Shown here in pieces: positions 5,384 through 11,167 of a stretch of DNA of 11,167 nt. Source of the stretch: DASSHC01 sp035693105 (GTDB lineage Bacteria > Chloroflexota > Chloroflexia > Thermomicrobiales > Thermomicrobiaceae); the NCBI GenBank assembly GCA_035693105.1, contig DASSHC010000405.1:1-11167 (forward strand). The letters are read 5' to 3'. A model generated the notes under the pieces. That model was not told the DNA's origin. It worked only from the letters and a program-made list of their open reading frames with translations, and searched no databases. Each line of letters starts with the position of its first letter. Within the stretch, counting starts at the first letter, position 1. Made by a program: the position numbers and the translations under genes.

Positions 5384-7735
5384 CTACGTCGAGGATGTCC
5401 CGGAGTCCGACTGGGCGGCGAGCCAGGGGGCGACTTCCAGGCGCGAGCGCAGTTCGAGCTTCCGCAGGATATGGTGCACGTGGACGCCGACCGTGCGCAC
5501 CGACAGGAAGAGGGTGTCGGCGATCCGCTGGTCGCTGAGCCCCTCGGCCAGCAGGCGGGCTACCTCCAGCTCCCGCTGGGTCAGCGACGCAGCGCCGGCA
5601 TGGCCCGAGCGATCGTCCCGCCCGGCCGCCACGGGCGCCGCCAGCGCGGCGTGGGCCGTCTGGACCGCGCTGTGCAGGTCGTGGATCCGCCCGACGGCCC
5701 AGGCGCCCGCGAACCACCTCATCCCCCGTAGCGCGTCGATGCGGGTGCGGAGCGATTCGAACGGCACGGCCCCGACCTGGCTGCCGAGCGTCTCGGTCAG
5801 TGCCTGGGCGACGGCGAAGATGGTGACCGCCTGCCGCGCGTGACCCCGTGCCAGCAGCGCCTCCGCCAGCGCCATCAGATCGAAGGCCACGAACCAGCGA
5901 TCGGCGATCCGCGTATGGCTCCCAAGCGCGTCGACGCCCAGATCGATCGCCGCGTCGATCTCCCCGCGCTCCAGCGCGCCACGGCTCAGCAGGATCTGGG
6001 CGATCCCGAGCGAGCGCACGTCGCCGAGTGCGGTAAAGGCGTCCAGACTCGCGCGCACCCAGCGCTCCGCCTGGGCAGAGTCGCCCGATTCCCCGGCGGT
6101 GGACCCCAGGTTGAGCAAGGCCAGCGCGATCCCCGCCGCGTCGTCCAGCGCGCTGAAGCGCTCCAACGACTCGCTGAGAACCTCGCGCGAGCGCGCCAGC
6201 TCGCGCTGTAGGCGATAGACCATGCCCAGGTCCGCCAGAGCCAGGGCGATGCCGCGACGATCGTCGATGGTCCGAGCCAGTTCCAGGCTCTCGCGGTGCA
6301 GGGCCTCGGCCTCAGCATAGTTTGCCCCGGCGTCGTCCACGTGCAGGTAGGCCAGCCGGCCCGCGCCGGACAGCGCCCGCATGCGGAGCGCCGGATCGGC
6401 GTGATCCGCGCCCAGCGCCAGCGCTTGGGCGAGCCAGCGCCGGCCCTCGAGCAGATACCCGTGTGCTTCCCAGAACGGCACGAGCGCGGTGGCCAGCCGC
6501 AGCGAAGCCTCAGCATCGCCGTGCGCGATGGTCCACTCCAGCGCGGCGCGCAGGTTCCCGCGCTCGCGTTCGAGCCGGCTCAGCCAGACCTCTTGATCAG
6601 CGCCGCGCAGCGCCGCGCCCGCGCGCTCCGCCATGCGGAGATACGTCGATCGATGCCGGGCCTGCGTGGCCGCGAGTTCGCCATGATCGCGCAATTGTTC
6701 GAGCGCGTACTGGCGCACCGGTTCCAGCAGGTGATAGTACGCCGCTCGCTCCCCGCTCTCGACCACGACCAGCGATTTGTTCGCCAGTCCGGTTATCGCT
6801 TCCAGCACGTCCCCGGCTGGAAGACCAGCTTCCGCGCAGACCCCTTCCGCGGATTCAAGCTGGAACTCGCCCGCGAACACGGCCAGGCGGCGAAACGCCC
6901 TGCGCTCGGACGCACTCAACAGCGCGTCGCTCCAATCGAGCGCGGCTCGCAAGGTCTGGTGCCGGGTCGGCGCGACCCGGCTGCCGCCATTGAGGAGGCT
7001 AAACGTGTCATCCAGCCGCGTCAGAATCTGCTCGAGCCCCAGGACGCGCACTCGCGCCGCGGCCAGCTCCAGCGCCAGGGGAATGCCCCCCAGCCGGGCG
7101 CAGATGCGGGCGACCGCGACGGCGTTCGCGGGCGTCAGTTCAAACGAGGGCAGGACCGCACGGGCGCGGGCGACGAAGAGTTGCACCGCGGGCGCGGCGG
7201 CGATGGTGCCGGTCGTCCCCGGCGCCGCCGGGTTGGGTGTGGCCAGCGGCGGCACCCGGTACTGGTACTCGCCATCGATCAGCATCGGCTCGCGGCTGGT
7301 CACGATCAGGCGGAGGTCGGGGCAGGCGCCGAGCAACCGATCCGCCAGGGTGGCGCAGGCGTCGATGAGATGTTCGCAGTTGTCCAGCACCAGCACGGCC
7401 GGCTGCCTCGCGAGCAGCTCGCAGAGCTCGCCCAGCGCCGCCGTCGCGCCGATCGCGCGTAGGCCGATGGTGGTCGCCACCACGATCGGGACCAGCTCAG
7501 GATCGGTCACGGCCGCCAGTTCGACGAACCAGATGCGCCGCGGAGAGACGGCGGCAAGTTCGGCCGCAAGGCGCAGCGCCAGGCGCGTCTTGCCGCTCCC
7601 GCCGACGCCGGTGAGCGTCAGCAGGCGCGTCTCGGGGTGCTCCCAGATTGCCCGGATGGTAGCCAGATCGTGCTCACGCCCAATCAAGGGCGTGCGCGGC
7701 ACCGGCAGCCCGGCCGGTCGCGCCTCACCTGTCAC
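5384..7735 (-). CDS. LuxR-family regulator with predicted ATPase (NB-ARC-like) and TPR domains
   Basis: This is a 783-aa signal-transducing ATPase and transcription regulator. The N-terminal P-loop domain has Walker A GVGGSGKT at 43-50, Walker B VLVLDNCEH at 114-122, a sensor-like TSREP at 146-150 and the GGIPLALE motif at 216-223, the pattern of the AfsR/MalT-type STAND ATPases. A TPR-like helical region follows at roughly 430-690 (for example GIALALADLGMVYRL and GIALALLNLGSTAGE). A LuxR helix-turn-helix ends the protein (718-775: LTQRELEVARLLAEGL, then SVRTVGVHVHHILRKL). There is no receiver domain, so activation is expected through ligand or partner binding to the ATPase/TPR part. I chose GTG at 7733-7735 (VTGEARPAGLPVPRTPLIGR) because AAGGAA lies just upstream and homology-like sequence starts there. 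The frame is open to 7996, but those 87 extra codons look like non-coding DNA. No target can be deduced; neighbours may include it in the listed 264-bp upstream gap. Confidence 0.93.
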   Translation of the reverse strand: MTGEARPAGLPVPRTPLIGREHDLATIRAIWEHPETRLLTLTGVGGSGKTRLALRLAAELAAVSPRRIWFVELAAVTDPELVPIVVATTIGLRAIGATAALGELCELLARQPAVLVLDNCEHLIDACATLADRLLGACPDLRLIVTSREPMLIDGEYQYRVPPLATPNPAAPGTTGTIAAAPAVQLFVARARAVLPSFELTPANAVAVARICARLGGIPLALELAAARVRVLGLEQILTRLDDTFSLLNGGSRVAPTRHQTLRAALDWSDALLSASERRAFRRLAVFAGEFQLESAEGVCAEAGLPAGDVLEAITGLANKSLVVVESGERAAYYHLLEPVRQYALEQLRDHGELAATQARHRSTYLRMAERAGAALRGADQEVWLSRLERERGNLRAALEWTIAHGDAEASLRLATALVPFWEAHGYLLEGRRWLAQALALGADHADPALRMRALSGAGRLAYLHVDDAGANYAEAEALHRESLELARTIDDRRGIALALADLGMVYRLQRELARSREVLSESLERFSALDDAAGIALALLNLGSTAGESGDSAQAERWVRASLDAFTALGDVRSLGIAQILLSRGALERGEIDAAIDLGVDALGSHTRIADRWFVAFDLMALAEALLARGHARQAVTIFAVAQALTETLGSQVGAVPFESLRTRIDALRGMRWFAGAWAVGRIHDLHSAVQTAHAALAAPVAAGRDDRSGHAGAASLTQRELEVARLLAEGLSDQRIADTLFLSVRTVGVHVHHILRKLELRSRLEVAPWLAAQSDSGTSST

Positions 7736-7999
7736 GTCGTATTCCTTAGCGTTGAGTCGGGGGTGCGCTGATGATATCGCGCATCGCGCACTTCGGCCGC
7801 GCGGGAAACAGCACGATAAGCATACGCCCATGTCGGCGGCTTGGGATCGGTGACCTCGATAGAAGAAGATGCTATCCAGTATCGCTCCACGGGGCGCTGT
7901 GGGCTTGCGTGATGAATCAACGGATGCTCCGGACGGGCTCAGCCGGGCCGCACTGGCGCCCGGACCAGACGTCGACCCCACCGAGCGGCCGCCCAAACA
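7736..7999. other. 264-bp intergenic gap upstream of the ATPase/LuxR gene
   Basis: No gene is seen. The gap separates the lactonase stop from the regulator's GTG and should hold the regulator's promoter. On the minus strand TATCAT within 7774-7779 is -10-like but has no good -35 element. A tandem TGCGCGATGCGCGA lies beside it, and could be an operator half-site pair; this is weak. Confidence 0.4.
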
Positions 8000-8752
8000 T
8001 TAGTCATAATATCCAGGCGCCTTCTTGAGGGAGCCCCACTGCTCGCCATCATGCCCGAACACGACGAGCGCCACGTTCTCGCGCTCCACGAGGTCGAGCA
8101 GCTTCTGGGTGCTGGCTCGCAGCGCCGCTTCATCGTCGTCGATCGGCCAGGCCGCCCGATCTGGAGTGAATTGACGCTCCATCATGACGGCATCAATCGC
8201 CAACAAGACCGGACCGGTCTGGGGGAGACGCAGCAGCACGGACTGATGGGCCGGCGCATGCCCAGGCGTCTTGATCAGCGATACGCCTGGAAGGAGATCG
8301 ACATCTCCGTCGACCATGCGGTAGCGGAGATTCGGATCAGCCCAGTACGGCGCTGCGGCCGCGAACCGCGGATGCCCCGCCGACGCCAGCTCATAGTGTT
8401 CCCGCTGCACAATGAATTCGGCAGCGGGGAAGGAACGATGATAGCCAACGTGATCGATATCAAAATGCGTGCAGATGACCACATCAATATCGTCCGGTTC
8501 CAACCCGATCTCCGACAGCTGTTGGACGACATCCTTTTGGGTTTCGGAAGCCGGCGCCCCCGGCGGCGGGGCGTAATCGGGCGGGAGCCCACTATCGATG
8601 AGGACATTCTGGTTCGCAGTCGTCTGAACCAGGTAGCAGCCGGAGGACATCGCGATCGACCCCTGGGGAGTGGGGATCGCCGATGTAGCGAGTTGAAAGA
8701 GAGAGAGGCGTCGCGGCGACCCTGTGAACTCCACCAACGTTCCCCTTCGCAT
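8000..8752 (-). CDS. Metallo-beta-lactamase-fold hydrolase, N-acyl-homoserine lactonase-like
   Basis: This 250-aa MBL-fold protein resembles the AiiA/AttM lactonase group, which opens the lactone ring of acyl-homoserine lactones and other lactones with a two-metal site. Metal motifs are HFDIDH (96-101), in the place of the usual HxHxDH, then H165 (TPGHAPAHQ), D187 (LAIDAVMM) and H234 (VFGHDGEQW). The N-terminal half contains the family pattern MSSGCYLV and LIDSGLPPDY. The second His of HxHxDH is Asp here (D98), which may change metal content or activity. The listed ATG (8750-8752) has GGGAGG only 2 nt away; GTG at 8732-8734 has AAGGGGA at a better distance and would shorten the protein by 6 residues. 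It lies 108 bp after the MFS gene on the same strand. The natural substrate is unknown: lactonase is the best guess, general MBL hydrolase the alternative. Confidence 0.88.
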   Translation of the reverse strand: MRRGTLVEFTGSPRRLSLFQLATSAIPTPQGSIAMSSGCYLVQTTANQNVLIDSGLPPDYAPPPGAPASETQKDVVQQLSEIGLEPDDIDVVICTHFDIDHVGYHRSFPAAEFIVQREHYELASAGHPRFAAAAPYWADPNLRYRMVDGDVDLLPGVSLIKTPGHAPAHQSVLLRLPQTGPVLLAIDAVMMERQFTPDRAAWPIDDDEAALRASTQKLLDLVERENVALVVFGHDGEQWGSLKKAPGYYD

Positions 8753-8789
8753 GACCTCCCGAGCCGCGGGTCAGCACCCCGATAGCCCT

Positions 8790-8837
8790 TCATGCTTGCC
8801 ATTCGATCGGGCGGATCCGCAGGCTCTCGATAGTCAT
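8790..8837 (-). other. 15-codon mini-ORF between MFS and lactonase genes
   Basis: MTIESLRIRPIEWQA is preceded by GGGAGC at 5 nt from its ATG and ends at TGA (8790-8792), 37 bp before the lactonase ATG. It could be a leader peptide, the surviving N-terminus of a lost gene, or chance. The sequence reads like the natural beginning of a protein, but nothing continues it in any frame. Confidence 0.2.
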
Positions 8838-8860
8838 TCTCTGCTCCCGCCAAGAGCCCG

Positions 8861-10093
8861 TCAAGGGCGCGCGTGATCGTCTAGTTGGAGCCGGATCTCC
8901 CGCCGCGCGCCGTGCCAGCGCAGGCGCAGCAGCGGTGGCAGCAGCGCCAGGGCGAAGATGGCCGAGATAGGGTAGATCGAGCGCGCGCCGAGCGACTGGT
9001 AGAGCGGGGTGAACCAGAGCGGCGCGATCCCCATGGCGTAGAAGCGCGCCGCGCCGAAGATCGAGGAGACGGTGCCCCGGTGCGCCGGGACCGCCTCCAC
9101 CACCAGCATGTTGAGCGCGGTCCAGGCGTAGACGGCGGCCACGCCGTAGAGGAAATTGGCCCCGGCGAAGGCCAGCGGCGAGGGCGAGAGCGCCAGCAGG
9201 ATCAGTGAGAGCGCCACGCCGAGCATGCTCAGCGCGGCGCCGCGGTAGAGGCCGAGCCGCGTCATCAGATCGCCGCTGAGCGGCCCCAGCAGCAGCCCGC
9301 CGAGCCCGAAGGTCGCCAGGATCACGCCCGCAGCCTCGACCGAGCTGCCCCAGCGGTGCTGCAGGTAGTCGGCGAAGAGGTAGGAGGCGCCGCGCGTGGC
9401 GACGCTGTAGCAGAAGGAGATGGCCGCCAGTAGCGCTACCGTCAGGCCGAGCGCGCGCAGGATGCGGCGGCTGTCGGCGCCGAGGCTGCCGCTGCGGGGG
9501 CGCGGCGGCACCGAGGCGCCGTGGCGCCGGAACCAAAACCAGTACCAGGCGGCGAAGGCCCAGGTGTAGAGCCCGACCGCCAGATAGGGCACGCGCCAAC
9601 TGATGGCGCCGAGGAAGCCGGCGACCAGCGGCGCGGCCAGGAAGCCGGCGATGTTGGCGGTGGAGAAGAGCCCCACGGCGCGCGAGAGCTGGCGGCCGTG
9701 GGTGACGTCGCCCAGGGTGGCCAGCACCAGCGGGGTGGTGAAGGCGTTGGCCGCGCCCTGCAGCGCCTGCGCCACCAGGAAGAGGCCGAAGCTGGGCGCC
9801 AGCCCGGCGAAGATGGTGGCCGCCCCGAAGGCGCCGAAGCCGCCCAGCAGCGAGGAGCGGCGCGAGGTGAGATCGGAGATACCGCCGGAGATCAACTGCA
9901 CCGTGGCGAAAGGGATCATGTAGGCGGTGACGGCCAACGAGAGCGCGGAGCGGTCGACGCGGAAGGCGTCCATCAGCACCACGAAGAGGACGATGACCGG
10001 GCCGGAGCCCATCGGCCCGCTGAGCACACCGAGATAGAAGGGGACGAGATCCCACTGCGACAGCTCGCCGCCCTCAGCCTCGCCCGTGGTCAG
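8861..10093 (-). CDS. Major facilitator superfamily transporter
   Basis: This is a polytopic inner-membrane transporter of about 410 aa with roughly 12 hydrophobic segments, the usual MFS size. The loop between helices 2 and 3 carries a motif-A-like sequence, GGISDLTSRRSSLLGG, and the segments around it (LAVTAYMIPFATVQLISG; LFLVAQALQGAANAFTTPLV) are typical of the drug/sugar-efflux-like branch. Substrate cannot be assigned. The first ordinary start, GTG 10025-10027, cuts into the first membrane helix (LVPFYLGVLSGPMGS). A CTG at 10091-10093, 6 nt after GGGGAG and just downstream of an in-frame TGA, gives a complete N-terminus (LTTGEAEGGELSQWDLVPF), so I prefer the rare CTG start; a misread base is possible. 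The serine hydrolase gene ends 34 bp upstream, suggesting one transcript. Confidence 0.9.
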   Translation of the reverse strand: MTTGEAEGGELSQWDLVPFYLGVLSGPMGSGPVIVLFVVLMDAFRVDRSALSLAVTAYMIPFATVQLISGGISDLTSRRSSLLGGFGAFGAATIFAGLAPSFGLFLVAQALQGAANAFTTPLVLATLGDVTHGRQLSRAVGLFSTANIAGFLAAPLVAGFLGAISWRVPYLAVGLYTWAFAAWYWFWFRRHGASVPPRPRSGSLGADSRRILRALGLTVALLAAISFCYSVATRGASYLFADYLQHRWGSSVEAAGVILATFGLGGLLLGPLSGDLMTRLGLYRGAALSMLGVALSLILLALSPSPLAFAGANFLYGVAAVYAWTALNMLVVEAVPAHRGTVSSIFGAARFYAMGIAPLWFTPLYQSLGARSIYPISAIFALALLPPLLRLRWHGARREIRLQLDDHARP

Positions 10094-10127
10094 CGCACGC
10101 TCCCCTCAGACGACGGCGCGGCCGGCG

Positions 10128-11039
10128 CTAAGCCGTGGCTGGCGCGGGCGTGCCGGCGAAGGCGTCGTAGATGGCGCGCGAGATGCGGGCCAGCAGTTGC
10201 GTGACCTCGTACTCATTCTCGGCGCCCTTCGACATCAGGGCGAGCGCGTAGGTGGTATCGCCCGCGAAGACCAGCCCGACATCGTTGCGCACGCCCTTGA
10301 CCGAGCCGGTCTTGTGCGCCGCCCGCACGCCGAAGGGAAGGAGCGCCGGGATGCGGTCGCTGATCTTCTGGCGCCGCAGGATGTCGAGCACGGCGGCGCG
10401 CGAGCCGTCGCTCAGTCCCTCGCCGGCGTTGATCCCTTCCATTAGCCGCAGCATGTCGCGTGGGGTGGAGACGTTGTTCTCCGGCGTCTCCGCGAGCGCG
10501 GCGCAGTCCCACCAGCCCTCCTCCGCGCCCAGCCGGCGCTTCAGCTCGGCGTAGGTCAGGTCGGGGTCGTTGGGGTCGAGGTCGCGCAGCCCAGCCAGGA
10601 TGCCCCAGCAGCCCAGCGGCAGGTGGGTGTGCGCCATGCCCAGCAGGCCCAGCGACTCCTTGACCGCCTCGCGGCCGACCAGATCGTAGATCATATCCGT
10701 CGCGCTGTTGTCGCTCATCACGATCATGAGCGTGGCGATGTCTTTGACGGTCAGTACCGCCCCGGCGTCGAGGTCCTGCAGCACACCCGAGCCGGGCACG
10801 CGGTGCCGCTCCTCCAGCGCGACGCGCGCCCCGAGGTCGATCTTGCCCGCGTCGGCCAGGCGGTAGAGGGTGTAGAGCAGCACGACCTTGAAGCTGCTGG
10901 CGGTGGGGAAGACCGTGTCGGGGTTGAGCATGATCTCCGCGGATGTGCCGAGCTTGTGCGCCGCGACTCCGATCGTCCCGCCGACCCCCGACTCCCGGAT
11001 CAGCTGGCGAATCCGCTCGTCCACCGCCTGAGTTGCCAT
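10128..11039 (-). CDS. Class A beta-lactamase-like serine hydrolase
   Basis: This 303-aa protein has the penicillin-recognising fold. It shows the active-site S-x-x-K as SSFK (S48, K51), the SDN loop (109-111, MSDNSATD), the TPRDM helix (192-196) and the KTG triad (243-245, HKTGSVKGVRND). Class A enzymes normally have ExxxN about 36 residues after SDN; here no such Glu is evident, and the stretch between SDN and TPRDM is about 30 residues longer than in TEM-type enzymes, including LDPNDPDLTYAELKRRLG. A true beta-lactamase role is therefore uncertain, and a peptidase, esterase or cell-wall-fragment hydrolase is possible. The start ATG 11037-11039 has GGGAG 5 nt upstream; a GTG at 11091-11093 would add 18 residues. 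Neither form has a signal peptide, so the protein appears cytosolic. It lies between a peptide-type ABC permease and an MFS transporter. Confidence 0.88.
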   Translation of the reverse strand: MATQAVDERIRQLIRESGVGGTIGVAAHKLGTSAEIMLNPDTVFPTASSFKVVLLYTLYRLADAGKIDLGARVALEERHRVPGSGVLQDLDAGAVLTVKDIATLMIVMSDNSATDMIYDLVGREAVKESLGLLGMAHTHLPLGCWGILAGLRDLDPNDPDLTYAELKRRLGAEEGWWDCAALAETPENNVSTPRDMLRLMEGINAGEGLSDGSRAAVLDILRRQKISDRIPALLPFGVRAAHKTGSVKGVRNDVGLVFAGDTTYALALMSKGAENEYEVTQLLARISRAIYDAFAGTPAPATA

Positions 11040-11126
11040 GGTCGCTCCCGCTCCCTCACGCATCTGGCTCACGTAGCTGGCACACGGTAGCACCGGCAGC
11101 GGGACGCGGCAAGAGCGCGCGCCGGC

Positions 11127-11167
11127 TCAGTGGCGACCGCGCAGGCGCGGGTCGAGCGCGTCGCGCA
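11127..11167 (-). CDS. ABC transporter permease, DppC/OppC type, C-terminal end only
   Basis: Twelve codons and a TGA enter from the right edge: RDALDPRLRGRH. The ending LRDxLDPRLRGR is characteristic of the second inner-membrane permease of dipeptide/oligopeptide/nickel ABC importers, where it forms the cytoplasmic tail after the last membrane helix. The match is short but distinctive. The gene ends 87 bp before the serine hydrolase start on the same strand, which suggests the hydrolase is linked to peptide or muropeptide uptake. Confidence 0.65.
   Translation of the reverse strand, partial: RDALDPRLRGRH

Noticed and set aside
7774..7830. Sigma-70-type promoter for the ATPase/LuxR gene
   Set aside because: TATCAT and TATGCT are -10-like, but neither has a matching -35 hexamer at 16-18 bp.
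7736..7996. 87-codon N-terminal extension of the ATPase/LuxR protein
   Set aside because: Composition is non-protein-like, and AAGGAA before GTG 7733-7735 marks a better start right where family-like sequence begins.
8790..10055. A 421-codon open frame on the minus strand overlapping the MFS gene in another frame
   Set aside because: Arg/Ala/Pro-rich and without hydrophobic segments, whereas the neighbouring frame gives a regular 12-helix transporter.

Overview
The window is GC-rich (about two thirds G+C by eye) and densely coded. It looks chromosomal, from a Chloroflexota bacterium of the Thermomicrobia/Sphaerobacter kind. That placement is inference from protein style: a histidine kinase with a WDIDLTIGRTL-type membrane segment, a predicted-ATPase/LuxR regulator, a PIG-L deacetylase carrying a cyclic-nucleotide-binding-like domain, and a peptide-type ABC permease beside a class-A beta-lactamase-like protein. 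I saw no rRNA, tRNA, insertion sequence or CRISPR array. Nearly all intact genes are on the minus strand.

Left part (1-1801): a wrecked two-component locus. A NarL/FixJ response regulator (RR1, minus) runs off the left edge and is overlapped by the last 20 codons of a histidine kinase. At the palindrome CCACGTGG (627-634) the sequence switches to the plus strand. There a membrane fragment of a similar kinase, its phospho-acceptor helix, and a second NarL-type regulator (RR2) missing its first beta strand are joined in one open frame. That frame has no believable start and has lost the usual stop, so it reads on into the antisense of the next gene. This is best explained as a deletion/inversion remnant, or else an assembly chimera of paralogous pieces.

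Middle part (1657-4870, minus, likely one operon): transcription would run from a 97-aa dimeric alpha/beta-barrel-like protein, through a class V aminotransferase resembling the N-terminal sulfurase domain of eukaryotic MoCo sulfurase, to a PIG-L deacetylase with a degenerate cyclic-nucleotide-binding domain inserted inside it. A PLP enzyme with sulfurase-like features next to a PIG-L deacetylase hints at small-molecule thiol or sulfur chemistry, but no substrate can be read from the sequence. The 513-bp region upstream (4871-5383) has no gene. It holds a terminator-like hairpin, a 17-bp perfect inverted repeat with phased CGTACG sites, and a dispersed-type palindromic repeat.

Next (5384-8752, minus): a 783-aa ATPase/TPR/LuxR regulator and a metallo-beta-lactamase-fold protein of the N-acyl-homoserine-lactonase type.

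Right part (8861-11167, minus): an MFS transporter, a cytosolic class-A beta-lactamase-like serine hydrolase, and the last 12 residues of a DppC/OppC-type ABC permease entering from the right edge. They are closely spaced and may be co-transcribed as a peptide or cell-wall-fragment uptake and processing group.
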